The notes: generated by a model not told the origin, from the sequence alone. A stretch of 39,348 nucleotides of DNA from Tyzzerella sp. UBA1042 (GCA_002316675.1 DCDZ01000017.1:68037-107384), one strand, 5' to 3'; shown: positions 1 to 9,100, numbered from the stretch's first letter. Numbers and translations are program-made.

Positions 1-2
1 TT

Positions 3-140
3 TCCCATGGGAAAAAAATTGTAAGTATGACGGGAGAGGCCAGAGTGCAGCGGGAAAATATTCTGGCGGCCACGGCCACAACAACCTTTATGATTTTGGA
101 TAAAGGAGCAGGCACCCTGGAGAGGGACCGTCCTCTATAA
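3..140 (+). CDS. C-terminal fragment of an unrecognised protein
   Basis: An open frame enters from the left edge and ends at TAA 138-140, giving about 45 C-terminal residues ending in GTLERDRPL. A rho-independent terminator follows 33 bases later, which supports a real gene end. It converges on noc. I do not recognise the family from so short a tail; no catalytic motif or membrane segment is visible. The start lies outside the window. Confidence 0.45.
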   Translation, partial: SHGKKIVSMTGEARVQRENILAATATTTFMILDKGAGTLERDRPL

Positions 141-172
141 AAAATACAGCCCTTTCCTTTTTTAAAATACAG

Positions 173-192
173 AAGCCCACAATGGGCTTTTT
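173..192 (+). terminator. Rho-independent terminator of the left-edge gene
   Basis: Stem AAGCCCA (173-179) pairs with TGGGCTT (183-189) across a CAA loop and is followed by a T run. It closes the plus-strand gene fragment ending at 140. Confidence 0.7.
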
Positions 193-224
193 CGTTTCTC
201 TGAAAAGGAATCTGTTTTACATTG

Positions 225-282
225 AAAAAGTCCGAACGCACCCTTTGCAAAGCAAAGCTTATCCATGCACACGGACTTTTTT
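225..282 (-). terminator. Terminator downstream of noc
   Basis: A 10-bp stem AAAAAGTCCG (225-234) / CGGACTTTTT (272-281) encloses a 37-base loop that contains the small palindrome CTTTGCAAAG. On the minus strand the T run follows the hairpin, so it can end the leftward noc transcript. It also has a T run on the plus strand and may work both ways. Confidence 0.6.
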
Positions 283-356
283 ATTAGGAGAGTAGATATC
301 AGCGGACTATTTTTTCTGGAATTGGGTTGTTGCAAAAACGGTTTATGCTCCGGGGG

Positions 357-1196
357 TCAGGCCGAAGCCACATCCCCTTTACGGATACGGATGATGATTT
401 CGCAGCCCTCTTCATTTTGACTATCCTCATACACCACATCCATGCCGCTGCGGCGGATGACCTCTAGGGATTGCTTAATGGTATTGGTGAACAAGCGGAA
501 ATCCGTAACAAAGCGTTTCTCCCGCCGTTCCCCTTTTTCCACATACTTATTGCGCATTTCCTCCAATGTATGCTCCACAAGCTCCTCCGTACGCTTTACG
601 TTCATTTCCTCCCGAATCATATGGCTCATAACTTGCAAACGGCTTTCTTCATCGGGCAGCCGCAGGAGTGCTCTGGCATGGCGCTCTGTAAATTGATGCT
701 CAAGAAGCTCTTTTTTCACACTGTCTTCTAATTTTAAAACCCGCAGCTTATTCGCAATGGCAGATTGGCTTTTGGAAAGCTTTGCCGCCAGCTCCTCTTG
801 GGTCAGCCCATAGTCCTCCATCATATTGCGGTAGCCCTCAGCCTCTTCCAAAAAGCTCAGATTTTGCCGCTGGATATTTTCGATGAATGCCATCACTGCG
901 CTGTCGCTATCTGTCACCTGCACAAACAAAGCAGGCACCGTGGTAAGCCCAGCCATTTCCGCCGCCCGCAGCCGCCGTTCCCCTGCCACCAATTCATAAA
1001 AGCCGCCGCCCATTTTTCTGACAGTGATGGGCTGTATGATCCCATAGGAAGCAATGGATTCCGCCAATTCCTCCAGTGCGGCCAGATTGAAATATTTCCT
1101 AGGCTGATATGGATTGGGGCGAATCTTTTCTATGGGCAGTTGGTATACCGCCTTTTCCTTTTTCAAGCGCATTTCGGTAAATTTCAAAACCTCCAT
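357..1196 (-). CDS. noc: Nucleoid occlusion protein Noc (ParB family)
   Basis: A 279-residue ParB-family CTPase. The N-terminal ParB/Srx domain carries the CTP-site motif GERRLRAAE (residues 72-80) and the ENIQR segment (106-110). A helix-turn-helix follows at about 131-154, reading LTQEELAAKLSKSQSAIANK, which is the Noc style of this helix. Noc binds specific chromosomal sites, spreads on DNA and keeps the division septum off the nucleoid. The choice of Noc over Spo0J rests on position next to rsmG and on the presence of a second ParB (26412-27308) beside soj and parS. The start at 1196 is supported by AGGAGG about 8 bases upstream. It is the last gene of the leftward block, with its own candidate promoter at 1277-1305. 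Confidence 0.88.
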   Translation of the reverse strand: MEVLKFTEMRLKKEKAVYQLPIEKIRPNPYQPRKYFNLAALEELAESIASYGIIQPITVRKMGGGFYELVAGERRLRAAEMAGLTTVPALFVQVTDSDSAVMAFIENIQRQNLSFLEEAEGYRNMMEDYGLTQEELAAKLSKSQSAIANKLRVLKLEDSVKKELLEHQFTERHARALLRLPDEESRLQVMSHMIREEMNVKRTEELVEHTLEEMRNKYVEKGERREKRFVTDFRLFTNTIKQSLEVIRRSGMDVVYEDSQNEEGCEIIIRIRKGDVASA

Positions 1197-1276
1197 ATGT
1201 AGTTCCTCCTTTTTTTGTCTATAGAAACCGAGATACCTTTACAAATCTACGGCATTTTTCTTCTTTTCTTGGTTTC

Positions 1277-1305
1277 ATTCTAACATAAGAACCACTTTTT
1301 GTAAG
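1277..1305 (-). promoter_or_regulatory. Candidate noc promoter
   Basis: On the minus strand, CTTACA (1300-1305) and TAGAAT (1277-1282) are separated by 17 bases, 80 bases upstream of the noc start codon. The -35 matches the consensus at 4 of 6 positions and the -10 at 5 of 6. Confidence 0.4.
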
Positions 1306-1642
1306 AAAAACAGTATAACAAAAATTCTGTGCTTCTGACAAATTTGCGGTGCATTAGACAGCAAAAACCCGAAGGGACAGGAATATTGGCGGAGCTTGTG
1401 AAAAAGTTTTGGTTCTACCGCCCTTTCTCGCCAATTACCTGCAAGGTTTCAACTACATATATCCCATTTTCCGACACCGAATACTATATGTTGCGTTTGG
1501 TAATTTGATTCTGAATCCCTTTCCACAGTTTTTTCCTGTTTATTTCCCGGTCGAGCCTGCTAATTTTTTAGAAATTGCAACACAGCCCAATATTTCCCCG
1601 GTTATGTTACTGCCGTAAACCTCATTCAAGTCTATGAACTAG
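1306..1642. other. Noncoding gap between noc and rsmG
   Basis: Apart from the promoter beside it, I see no supported gene here. A 69-codon plus-strand frame (1409-1618) has no ribosome binding site and no recognisable protein character. The stretch TATTTCCCGG near 1541-1550 resembles half of a Noc-binding site, but the other half does not match. Confidence 0.5.
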
Positions 1643-1671
1643 AAAAACAGCATTTTTGATATGCTGTTTTT
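1643..1671 (-). terminator. Terminator of rsmG
   Basis: A perfect 11-bp stem AAAAACAGCAT (1643-1653) / ATGCTGTTTTT (1661-1671) with a 7-base loop. It begins at the rsmG stop codon (1670-1672) and is symmetrical enough to act on both strands. It separates the rsmG transcript from noc. Confidence 0.8.
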
Positions 1672-2389
1672 AGGTCAACGGATTTTTTGAGATTTTCCCC
1701 GCTTTTCTCGGATAAATTTTAGGGGTGGGGGCTATTTTTTCGATAAAAACCAATTTATGGGACAGCTCCGTATAGGGAATGGTGACCTCAATCACATTCT
1801 GCACCTTACCACCAAGCTTAGACAATGCGCCTGCTGCTTCCGCGATTTCGCCCATGGCATCCGGGCCCTTCAGCGCCGCCAAAAAGCCACCTACCTTTAC
1901 AAAAGGCAGGCAATATTCCGCCAATACCGACAGGTTGGCCACCGCACGGGATACGCAATACCCAAACTGCTCACGATACAGTGGATTTTGTCCGCCGTCC
2001 TCCGCCCGGGCGTGAACGCAGGTGATGCCCTCCAGACCCATGGCGGTAATGGCCGTTTCCAAAAAACCGATTCTTTTTTGCAGGGAGTCCAAGAGGGTCA
2101 TAGAAACCCCGGGGACTGCAATTTTTACGGGCAGGCCGGGGAAGCCTGCGCCTGTGCCCACATCTATGATTTTTGTATCCGCTGTAATTTTTAAATATGG
2201 CACAAGGCTCAGGCAATCTGCAAAATGCTTTAGAATAACGGCTTTTTCCTCGGTAATCGCCGTTAAATTCATTTTTTCGTTCCATTCCAGAAGCAAAGAC
2301 ATATAGGTCATAAACTGCTCTGTCATTTGTTCGGAAAGGGGGATATTCATCCGCTCACAACAGGCCTGCAACAGTGCTTTCTTCTCCAT
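1670..2389 (-). CDS. rsmG: 16S rRNA m7G527 methyltransferase RsmG
   Basis: A 239-residue SAM-dependent methyltransferase (GidB family) that methylates N7 of G527 in 16S rRNA; loss of this methylation is known to give low-level streptomycin resistance. The SAM-binding motif DVGTGAGFPGLPVKI lies at about residues 76-90, preceded by the typical NLTAITE segment (41-47). Length is normal for the family. The ATG is 3 bases after the stop of the upstream 144-residue gene, and its AAGGAG ribosome binding site lies over the end of that gene, so the two are probably translated together. Position between mnmG and noc is the usual firmicute order. Confidence 0.95.
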   Translation of the reverse strand: MEKKALLQACCERMNIPLSEQMTEQFMTYMSLLLEWNEKMNLTAITEEKAVILKHFADCLSLVPYLKITADTKIIDVGTGAGFPGLPVKIAVPGVSMTLLDSLQKRIGFLETAITAMGLEGITCVHARAEDGGQNPLYREQFGYCVSRAVANLSVLAEYCLPFVKVGGFLAALKGPDAMGEIAEAAGALSKLGGKVQNVIEVTIPYTELSHKLVFIEKIAPTPKIYPRKAGKISKNPLT

Positions 2390-2392
2390 GGG

Positions 2393-2827
2393 CTACTCCT
2401 TTTCGATATAATTTATTTTCCATTTGCCGAAGCGGTCAGGCTCCACCACCATCTGGACGGAGATTACCTCGGTATTACCCTCATCGGTCTTACAGGTCAA
2501 TGCCACAGTTCTATTTTCGTTCCATAGTTCATCTGAGAAATAATGCAATGTTTTTCGCTCTTCAAAAAACTTTTTTATGCCGTCAAAATCCGCAACAGCT
2601 GCCGCTGAGGACGAAAGATAACCCAAGGCCTCCTCCTGTGCATCCTTTTCCAAGGCGGTCAGAAAGAAGCGCAGGATACCGCTAGGCGTTGGCAAGGAGA
2701 AAAAAGGCGTACTGACTGTATTGAAACTAGAGTCCTCCAGCCGAAAGCCTCTTTTTGGTAAAAATAGTTTCATGTCCTCCGGGGGACTCGGTCTTTTCGT
2801 CATCTTCCAAGGCAAAAATAATTTCAT
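2393..2827 (-). CDS. Hypothetical protein between mnmG and rsmG
   Basis: A 144-residue protein that I cannot assign. It has no signal peptide or membrane segment; the middle is helical and alanine-rich (EEALGYLSSSAAAVADF), and the C-terminal half looks like beta strands ending in KWKINYIEKE, which recalls small NTF2-like folds but is not diagnostic. The start at 2827 has GGGGAG about 6 bases upstream. A second in-frame Met at residue 19 begins a near copy of the N-terminus (MKLFLP at 1-6 and again at 19-24), with a GGAGG only 2 bases before it, so initiation could be misassigned. It is tightly spaced with rsmG, suggesting a linked role or a passenger in the operon. Confidence 0.7.
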   Translation of the reverse strand: MKLFLPWKMTKRPSPPEDMKLFLPKRGFRLEDSSFNTVSTPFFSLPTPSGILRFFLTALEKDAQEEALGYLSSSAAAVADFDGIKKFFEERKTLHYFSDELWNENRTVALTCKTDEGNTEVISVQMVVEPDRFGKWKINYIEKE

Positions 2828-2865
2828 GAAATCTCCCCTTTCTATTGAGTTTAAGAGCTTAAGAT

Positions 2866-3048
2866 CAGCCCTTAGGGACGCCGTCCCTAAAACCCTGCAA
2901 GCCTTTGAAAAGGCTTGACCGAAACTTTAATATGCAAAAACTATGTTTTTGCCAATGAAACATATTATTTCAAAAACACAGTTTTAGAAACAAGGGGTCA
3001 AGGGACTGGTCCCTTGCTGGGTGTGGGACAACGTCCCACGGTCTTGCC
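2866..3048 (+). repeat. Palindromic intergenic repeat element, copy A
   Basis: This gap between mnmG and the hypothetical gene is a chain of hairpins: TTAGGGACgccGTCCCTAA (2872-2890), then AACCCTGCAAG, CAAGCC/GGCTTG, a GCAAAAAC/GTTTTTGC stem, AAGGGACtgGTCCCTT and GTGGGACaacGTCCCAC. The first module and the closing GGGTCAAGGG...GGTCTT module both recur at 16941-17400. It lies inside a transcribed operon, so it would be part of the messenger RNA. Confidence 0.7.
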
Positions 3049-3050
3049 CT

Positions 3051-4934
3051 TTATCCCCTTCTCTTTCGCTGCTCTAAATAAATAAGCAGTACAGAAATAT
3101 CCGCCGGGGATACCCCCGTAATCCGCGATGCATGGCCTAAGGAAGCCGGCCGAATATCAGCCAGCTTCTGCTGCGCCTCAATGCGTAAGCCTTGAATGCT
3201 CCGGTAGTCTATATCCTCGGGTAATACTTTGCTCTCCAGCTTCTGAAATTGCGCTACTTGCTTCAGCTGCTGGCCAATATATCCCTCGTATTTAATCTGT
3301 ATATTCACCTGCTCTCGCACATCCGCAGGCAGTGCCGGCCTGTCTTGATCCACCACCGCAAGCTTTTCATAGTTCAGCTCCGGCCTTTTGATTAAATCCG
3401 CCAACCGTACACCCGATTGAATGGCGGTGCTTTTGCTGCGCTCTAATACCGCCAACACCTTTGCATTGGGCGCAATGGTTAACCCCTTCACACGCGCGAT
3501 CTCCAAGGCAATCAACCGCTCTTTCTCCCGCAGGGCAAGATACCGCGCCTCAGAAATCAAGCCAATGTCATGCCCTATGGGTGTCAGCCTTTGATCCGCA
3601 TTATCCTGCCGCAGCAGCAAACGGAACTCGGCACGGCTGGTCATCATACGATAGGGCTCTTTGCTTCCCTTGCTGATTAAGTCATCAATCAACACACCAA
3701 TATATCCATCGGAACGCCGTAAAACAATAGGCTCCTTCCCTTGGATATACCTTGCGGCATTGATCCCGCCGATTAACCCTTGGGCCGCTGCCTCCTCATA
3801 CCCGGAGCTACCGTTGAACTGCCCGGCGCTGAATAACCCCTGAAAATCCTTAAATTCCAAGGAAAGCTTTAACTGGGTGGCATCAATGCAGTCATACTCA
3901 ATGGCATAGGCAAAGCGTGTGATTTCGCAATGCTCTAAGCCGGGAATGGTGCGATACATGGCAATCTGCACATCCTCCGGCAGAGAGGAGGACATCCCTT
4001 GAATATACATCTCCTCCGTACTCTCGCCCTCCGGCTCGACAAAAAGCTGATGGCGCTCTTTATCGGCAAAACGCACCACCTTATCCTCGATAGAGGGGCA
4101 ATATCTGGGGCCTGTCCCCTCAATAATGCCGCCATACAGAGGGGAGCGATGGAGGTTCTCCCGTATCACTTGATGGGTTTTTTCGTTGGTATAGGTCAGC
4201 CAACACAAAACCTGCTCTCTTGTAATCTCTTCCGCTGTATTTTCAAAGGAAAAGGGCGTTATTTTTTCATCCCCATACTGGGGCTGCATTTTATCCAAAT
4301 CAAGGGAGCTTTTCAGCATTCTGGCGGGTGTGCCCGTTTTAAAACGATATAGACGAATGCCCATGTCCTTTAGGTTTTGGCTTAAATGGGTGGCGGGCAT
4401 TAAATTATTAGGCCCGCTGGGGATAATAACCTCGCCATGGAGACAGCGTCCATGCATATACGTGCCCATGCAAAGAACCACGGCCTTACAGCGAAACACA
4501 GCGCCTGCGGCGGTAACAACACCGGAAATTTTATCCCCCTCCATAAGGAGTTCGGAAATTTCCCCCTGATACACACGCAGGTTCGCTGTTTTTTCCAAGG
4601 TATACTTCATTTCCGTCTGATACCTCACCTTATCCGCCTGAGCCCGCAGAGAATACACTGCAGGTCCCTTCCCTGTGTTCAGCATTTTTGTCTGAATATA
4701 GGTTTTATCAATAGTCTTGCCCATTTCTCCGCCCAAAGCGTCGATTTCCCTTACCAGATGGCCCTTTGAACTGCCTCCGATAGAGGGATTGCAGGGCATC
4801 ATGGCAATACTGTCCAGGCTAATGGCAAACAGTATGGTTTTCATGCCCATTCTTGCCGTCGCCAACGCCGCCTCACACCCCGCATGACCACCGCCGATTA
4901 CCGCTACATCAATGGTTCCCGCCTCATACTTCAT
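3051..4934 (-). CDS. mnmG: tRNA uridine 5-carboxymethylaminomethyl modification enzyme MnmG
   Basis: A 627-residue FAD protein (GidA) that works with MnmE to add the cmnm5 group to wobble uridine 34 of certain tRNAs, using methylene-tetrahydrofolate. The N-terminal FAD-binding motif [14 protein letters not shown] lies at residues 14-27, followed by the family segment [16 protein letters not shown] (46-61). The C-terminal helical domain, used to contact MnmE and tRNA, is present to the end. Length is normal. An AAGGAG sits about 10 bases before the ATG. It lies 162 bases downstream of its partner mnmE, with a candidate promoter of its own in that gap. Confidence 0.97.
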   Translation of the reverse strand: MKYEAGTIDVAVIGGGHAGCEAALATARMGMKTILFAISLDSIAMMPCNPSIGGSSKGHLVREIDALGGEMGKTIDKTYIQTKMLNTGKGPAVYSLRAQADKVRYQTEMKYTLEKTANLRVYQGEISELLMEGDKISGVVTAAGAVFRCKAVVLCMGTYMHGRCLHGEVIIPSGPNNLMPATHLSQNLKDMGIRLYRFKTGTPARMLKSSLDLDKMQPQYGDEKITPFSFENTAEEITREQVLCWLTYTNEKTHQVIRENLHRSPLYGGIIEGTGPRYCPSIEDKVVRFADKERHQLFVEPEGESTEEMYIQGMSSSLPEDVQIAMYRTIPGLEHCEITRFAYAIEYDCIDATQLKLSLEFKDFQGLFSAGQFNGSSGYEEAAAQGLIGGINAARYIQGKEPIVLRRSDGYIGVLIDDLISKGSKEPYRMMTSRAEFRLLLRQDNADQRLTPIGHDIGLISEARYLALREKERLIALEIARVKGLTIAPNAKVLAVLERSKSTAIQSGVRLADLIKRPELNYEKLAVVDQDRPALPADVREQVNIQIKYEGYIGQQLKQVAQFQKLESKVLPEDIDYRSIQGLRIEAQQKLADIRPASLGHASRITGVSPADISVLLIYLEQRKRRG

Positions 4935-4995
4935 TTTTTTAAAACTCCTTCATATCAAAAAGGGAAGCCCCCAATTTTTTTATTCTTAACATAGT

Positions 4996-5024
4996 ATTTT
5001 AGAATAAAACAGTATATTTCGCAA
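4996..5024 (-). promoter_or_regulatory. Candidate mnmG promoter
   Basis: On the minus strand, TTGCGA (5019-5024) and TAAAAT (4996-5001) are separated by 17 bases, 62 bases before the mnmG start. The -35 matches 4 of 6 and the -10 matches 5 of 6. It may support mnmG expression independently of mnmE. Confidence 0.38.
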
Positions 5025-5096
5025 TGCTTTTTGAAAAATCCCTGCTCTTTCCAACAGCTTTTCCTACAAAGCAACCGGTTTTCCAGAGATATATCA

Positions 5097-6482
5097 TTAT
5101 TTCCCCAAGCAAAATTTTGTAAAAATACGGTCGATGATTTCCTCATCCGCCACATCCCCGGTGATTTCGCCCAAAGCACGATTGGCATCCTGCAAATCCA
5201 TGGAGATAAAGTCCTCGGGCATACGGGTGCGAATGGTAGTCAGGCAGCATTCCATGGCCTCTTTTGCTTGGAACAAAGCGTTTTTATGGCGGGTATTGCC
5301 CAAAATTGCGTCCTCCGCCTGCATACTCTCTCCATGGAAAAACATTTCTTTTATGCCATGCAGGAGTGCATCAAACCCATGGTTTTCTTTAATGGAAATG
5401 GGGATAAACTGCTCCTTCGGCAGGAATTTTTCCACCTCTGTCAGCAGAAGCTTTGGCGTTAAATCCGTTTTATTCAGCAAAACCAAGGCTTTCTTCCCTT
5501 TTATGAAGGATAAAATTTCACGATCCCCCTCTTCCAAAGGTCTGGAAGCGTCTAGCATCATCAGTATCAGATCCGCTTTTTCCGCATACGCCTTGGATTT
5601 TTCCACGCCCATTTTCTCCACCAAATCGCCGGTTTGGCGGATACCCGCCGTATCCACGATTTTGATGGGGATTCCGTCTATATTCAAATATTCCTCCACC
5701 GTATCTCTAGTGGTTCCGGGGATATCCGTTACAATGGCCCGGTCTTCCTCCAAAAGCCAATTCAAAAGGGAAGATTTTCCCACATTGGGTTTACCCACGA
5801 TTACGGTCTCCAAGCCATCCCGGAGGATTTTACCGCGATCCGCATGGCGCAGAAGCTCTTCCATACGCCCGAGTAATTTTTGTGCGCCCTGTTCCATGCT
5901 GCCATAGGTTTCTTCCTCTACATCGTGCTCTGGGTAATCGATCACAGCTTCGATGGCGGCGATCATATCTAAAATTTCCTCACGCATAGAGCGGACAGCT
6001 ATTTTCAGCCTACCCTCCAGCTGATTTACCGCCGCTTGGCGGGACAAGTCCGTTTGGGAATGGATGAGGTCGATAACGGCTTCCGCTTGGGTCAGGTCCA
6101 TACGGCCGTTTAAAAAGGCTCTTTTTGTGAACTCGCCGGGCTCCGCCAATCTAGCGCCTGCGTTTAACACCGCCTCCAGCACACGGCGGGTGACCAATGC
6201 GCCGCCATGGCAATTGATCTCTACAATATCCTCTTTGGTATAGGTTTGCGGGGCTTTCATCACAGAAACCAGAACCTCATCGATGACCTCGTTTTGGCTA
6301 ATGATTTTTCCATAGGACAATGTATGGCTTTTCTTTTGTTCAAGGGTTTTTTTACCCGAGAACAAGCCATCGGCCAATGCAACACAGCCGATGCCGCTTA
6401 GCCGAACGATGCCGATACCGCCCACACCCAAAGGGGTTGAAATGGCGGCTATTATATCGTCCAGGTGATTTAATCTATTCAT
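5097..6482 (-). CDS. mnmE: tRNA modification GTPase MnmE
   Basis: A 461-residue GTPase (TrmE/ThdF) that partners MnmG in wobble-uridine modification. The N-terminal folate-binding domain begins LDDIIAAISTPLGVGGIGIV. The inserted G domain carries GKPNVGKS (230-237), DTAG (277-280) and NKTD (337-340). The protein ends in FCLGK, with the conserved catalytic-region cysteine at residue 458. All G motifs are intact and length is normal. The start has AGGAGG 5 bases upstream. A 284-base gap with repeat elements separates it from jag, so it may not be co-transcribed with the yidC block. Confidence 0.97.
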   Translation of the reverse strand: MNRLNHLDDIIAAISTPLGVGGIGIVRLSGIGCVALADGLFSGKKTLEQKKSHTLSYGKIISQNEVIDEVLVSVMKAPQTYTKEDIVEINCHGGALVTRRVLEAVLNAGARLAEPGEFTKRAFLNGRMDLTQAEAVIDLIHSQTDLSRQAAVNQLEGRLKIAVRSMREEILDMIAAIEAVIDYPEHDVEEETYGSMEQGAQKLLGRMEELLRHADRGKILRDGLETVIVGKPNVGKSSLLNWLLEEDRAIVTDIPGTTRDTVEEYLNIDGIPIKIVDTAGIRQTGDLVEKMGVEKSKAYAEKADLILMMLDASRPLEEGDREILSFIKGKKALVLLNKTDLTPKLLLTEVEKFLPKEQFIPISIKENHGFDALLHGIKEMFFHGESMQAEDAILGNTRHKNALFQAKEAMECCLTTIRTRMPEDFISMDLQDANRALGEITGDVADEEIIDRIFTKFCLGK

Positions 6483-6507
6483 ATTCCCCTCCTTGATCTA
6501 TTATTTA

Positions 6508-6712
6508 TAAGACCTCGGGGCCCGCCCCGAACCCTGCAAGGGATCAGTCTCTTGACCCCTTATTGCAAAAACTGCGTTTTTGCCAAGGGATTTCTCCTTA
6601 AAACCGCATATATATACGGTTATAATAAAGTTTTTGCTCTTGCTTTTTTCAAAAAGCACGCAGGGTTTTAGGGACGGTGTCCCTAAGGTCTTTCTCTTGA
6701 CCTTTTGCACAA
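6508..6712. repeat. Palindromic intergenic repeat elements, copies B and C
   Basis: Two related elements face each other in the jag-mnmE gap. Copy B (plus orientation, about 6508-6590) has the hairpin CGGGGCccGCCCCG, then AACCCTGCAAGGG, CTTGACCCC and a GCAAAAACtgcGTTTTTGC stem. Copy C (minus orientation, about 6640-6712) has CCTTAGGGACaccGTCCCTAA followed by AACCCTGC when read on the minus strand. Between them is a short ACCGCATATATATACGGT palindrome. Confidence 0.65.
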
Positions 6713-6721
6713 AAACATAGG

Positions 6722-6758
6722 AAAACCCGTAACAAGAGCCTCCTGCAACGGGTTTTTT
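6722..6758 (-). terminator. Terminator of jag
   Basis: AAAACCCGT (6722-6730) pairs with ACGGGTTTT (6748-6756), followed on the minus strand by the A/T-rich tail typical of an intrinsic terminator. It lies 8 bases past the jag stop and probably ends the rpmH-rnpA-yidD-yidC-jag transcript. Confidence 0.65.
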
Positions 6759-6766
6759 AACTGCTT

Positions 6767-7384
6767 TTATTTTAAAGTAATTACAACATTACGATAAGGC
6801 TCTTCTCCCTCGCTGAAGGTTGTAACAAACCGGTCATTTTGCAATGCAGAATGGATGATTCTCCTCTCGTAAGGATTCATTGGCTCAAGCACCACATTTT
6901 TCTTCGTGTGCTTCACCTTCTTCGCCAGATTAAAGGCAAGGGTTTCTAAGGTTTCTTTCCTCCTCTGACGGTAGTTTTCCGTATCCAGCATTACACTGAT
7001 ATAAGAAGCACTGCTTTTATTAACAACAAGGTTCACCAAATATTGCAGTGCATCCAAGGTTTGCCCCCGCTTGCCGATCAAAATACCCATGTCTTCGCCG
7101 GTCAAATCAATAAATAAATGCTTATCCTTCAGCTGTATCTCAATCTTTACAATCAGCCCCATGGATAGAAATACTTCCCTTAAGAAATTTTCCGCCGCCC
7201 GTTCCGGATTGAAATTTCTCCGCACCAGAACAACCGCCTCTTTTCCGCCAAACATACCAAAAAGCCCTTTGGACCCTTCTTCAATCACAGTGATGGATAC
7301 CTCGTCCTTAGATGCGCCTAATTCCGCCAAGGCAGCAGCAACTGCTTCATCAATGCTTTTACCGCTCTGTCTGATTTCATCCAT
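6767..7384 (-). CDS. jag: RNA-binding protein Jag/KhpB
   Basis: A 205-residue protein with the three usual parts: a Jag-N domain (SKGLFGMFGGKEAVV), a KH domain with GKRG (ILIGKRGQTLDALQYLV) and a C-terminal R3H domain (RRIIHSALQND). KhpB/Jag proteins bind RNA with KhpA and affect cell elongation and division in streptococci; the exact role in Clostridia is less clear. I place the start at the ATG at 7384, which overlaps the yidC stop by 8 bases and has AAGGAGG 9 bases upstream; a TTG seven codons earlier lies upstream of that site and is less likely. It is translationally coupled to yidC. Confidence 0.93.
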   Translation of the reverse strand: MDEIRQSGKSIDEAVAAALAELGASKDEVSITVIEEGSKGLFGMFGGKEAVVLVRRNFNPERAAENFLREVFLSMGLIVKIEIQLKDKHLFIDLTGEDMGILIGKRGQTLDALQYLVNLVVNKSSASYISVMLDTENYRQRRKETLETLAFNLAKKVKHTKKNVVLEPMNPYERRIIHSALQNDRFVTTFSEGEEPYRNVVITLK

Positions 7385-8438
7385 TCTGTTCAGCCTCCTT
7401 CGCAAATTTCTTCTTATAATGCTTCTGTAAAACTACCTGCTGAATAATACCGAAAATATTACTGATGGTCCAGTAAAGGCCAAGCCCCGCCGGCATAGAA
7501 ATACAGAAGAAGCCCATCATAAACGGCATCACATAGGTCATGGTTTTTGTCATGGCCATGGCCGGGTTGTTTGAATCATTATTCGTGGAGGGTGTCATCA
7601 TCATCATAATTTTAGACTGGGCGTAGGTAGTCAGCGCCGCAAATATAGGCACAAGAATACCCGGCCACTTCAGCCCCGCCGCACTTACCAATGGAATAAA
7701 CAAGAAGGTTTCAATATCACTTTTTGTTGCCAAAAGATCAACCAAGGCTGTTCCATTGGAGCCAAGCTGGTTTAAAATACTTGTCCATGCATCGGCACCA
7801 AGGTAATTCACCAGCATGACAACATCATTCAAACGGCTTAAATCAAAACCGTTTGTTTTAATGATTTCCACATTTTTATACTGGTCAACGAAGTTTTGTG
7901 CATAGGGCGCAAAAACCTCCATTCTTAAATCCTGGGGAATCTGCAATATTGCATTGGCAATATCCGTATAGTTCTGACCAATCACATCCACATAAACATA
8001 TGCATTCTGGAACAAATAAAACAATGCATATAAAATAGGCAGCTGGATCAACAACGGCAGACAGCCGCCCATGAGGTTGATGCCGTTTTTCTTTTGAAAA
8101 TCCTGCATCTCCATGGCCATTTTCTGCTGAGAAAGCTGATCTGTCTTTCCTTTATATTTATTTTTAATCTTTTCCATCTCAGGCTGCAGCAGCTGCATCT
8201 TAAAGGATGATTTTTGCTGTTTTATCATCAACGGAAACAGAATTACTTTCACGATCAAAGTAAACAGTATGATTGCAAAGCCCAATACGCCAACATTCAT
8301 TATACTATACAGCCCATCGAAAAGCATATTATATACTTGTCCCAGCACCTTGGCGATAGGCCCTAATATACTTCCGGGCATCTTTACAGACGAAAACGTC
8401 GTCAAAACGACACCAGTTAAAAGTTCACTTCCAAACAC
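7377..8438 (-). CDS. yidC: Membrane protein insertase YidC/SpoIIIJ
   Basis: A 353-residue YidC/Oxa1-family insertase that places proteins into the cytoplasmic membrane with or without Sec. The core domain begins with the TM segment FAIILFTLIVKVILFPL, then a charged hairpin (residues about 80-125) and further TM segments, and it ends in a basic tail. The groove residue that is Arg in Bacillus SpoIIIJ appears to be Lys here (IVKVI). There is no lipobox Cys near the N-terminus, unlike Bacillus SpoIIIJ. Translation starts at GTG 8438, chosen because AAGGAGG sits 7 bases upstream. It is followed by jag with overlap. Confidence 0.96.
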   Translation of the reverse strand: MFGSELLTGVVLTTFSSVKMPGSILGPIAKVLGQVYNMLFDGLYSIMNVGVLGFAIILFTLIVKVILFPLMIKQQKSSFKMQLLQPEMEKIKNKYKGKTDQLSQQKMAMEMQDFQKKNGINLMGGCLPLLIQLPILYALFYLFQNAYVYVDVIGQNYTDIANAILQIPQDLRMEVFAPYAQNFVDQYKNVEIIKTNGFDLSRLNDVVMLVNYLGADAWTSILNQLGSNGTALVDLLATKSDIETFLFIPLVSAAGLKWPGILVPIFAALTTYAQSKIMMMMTPSTNNDSNNPAMAMTKTMTYVMPFMMGFFCISMPAGLGLYWTISNIFGIIQQVVLQKHYKKKFAKEAEQNG

Positions 8439-8508
8439 GTTTATGCCTCCTTAACAAACAAATAGAATTTTCTGCCCCGCAGGACAAGCCAACCAAACAA
8501 TAGAATTT

Positions 8509-8721
8509 TTAGGGAACGGGGTCATAGCCGCCTTCATGGAAGGGATGGCATTTCAGAATTCTTCTGACGGCAAGATATGTGCCCTTAAAGATGCCATAAC
8601 GGGTTATGGCGATATACGCATACTGAGAGCAAGTAGGTGTAAACCTGCAATGTGGCCCAATCAACGGAGAAATTCCCACCTGATAAAAACGGATCAATAG
8701 CAAAAAAAATTTTTTAACCAT
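8509..8721 (-). CDS. yidD: Membrane protein insertion efficiency factor YidD
   Basis: A 70-residue YidD, beginning [20 protein letters not shown], with the family signature [11 protein letters not shown] and the closing [12 protein letters not shown]. It is a small membrane-associated protein that assists YidC-dependent insertion. The start is the ATG at 8721, which overlaps the end of rnpA by 8 bases; longer forms would cover most of the rnpA C-terminus out of frame and lack a family match. No strong ribosome binding site is visible, so coupling to rnpA translation is likely. Confidence 0.93.
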   Translation of the reverse strand: MVKKFFLLLIRFYQVGISPLIGPHCRFTPTCSQYAYIAITRYGIFKGTYLAVRRILKCHPFHEGGYDPVP

Positions 8722-9100
8722 TTTTCCCACACTCTTTTCTCTCTTTTTCCGCAATTTTCTCCTGGGGAGAAAGAAGCTGATGTTTCTTAAATAAATGACG
8801 CAAGGACATTTGCACCTCTTGGTAAGAGGCCTCCTTGCAAGTAACCCTGGCAATCACAACCAAATCATAGCCGCAGCGAAGCTGAGGCTCAATTTCCCGG
8901 TAGCTTTCCCGAATCAGGCGGGTTACACGGGAACGCACCACGCTTTTTCCAACCTTTTTACTTACAGAGATACCTAATTTGTTTCCTTGCGTCCCATTTT
9001 TGACTGCATACATAACTAAGTGGCGGTTGGCAATGGATCTGCCTCGATTGTAAACATACCGAAATTGAAACTTTTTTTTCAATGATTCTGTAAACTTCAT
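8714..9100 (-). CDS. rnpA: Ribonuclease P protein component
   Basis: A 128-residue basic protein that assists the RNase P RNA in 5' maturation of tRNA. It starts [20 protein letters not shown] and carries the RNR-type motif in [17 protein letters not shown]. The ATG at 9100 is preferred because GAAGG lies 7 bases upstream; an in-frame extension of 14 codons has no ribosome binding site. Its C-terminus ([18 protein letters not shown]) is a charged extension. Sits between rpmH and yidD as in nearly all bacteria. Confidence 0.94.
   Translation of the reverse strand: MKFTESLKKKFQFRYVYNRGRSIANRHLVMYAVKNGTQGNKLGISVSKKVGKSVVRSRVTRLIRESYREIEPQLRCGYDLVVIARVTCKEASYQEVQMSLRHLFKKHQLLSPQEKIAEKERKECGKNG

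Noticed and set aside
1541..1550. Possible Noc-binding site near noc
   Set aside because: Only one arm, TATTTCCCGG, matches the ATTTCCCGGGAAAT consensus; the other arm does not.
5134..5907. A long open frame of about 257 codons on the plus strand
   Set aside because: It lies entirely opposite mnmE, has no ribosome binding site and is serine-rich in the way expected of an antisense reading of a real gene.
7385..7405. Longer jag start at a TTG codon
   Set aside because: It lies upstream of the AAGGAGG that serves the ATG at 7384 and has no site of its own.
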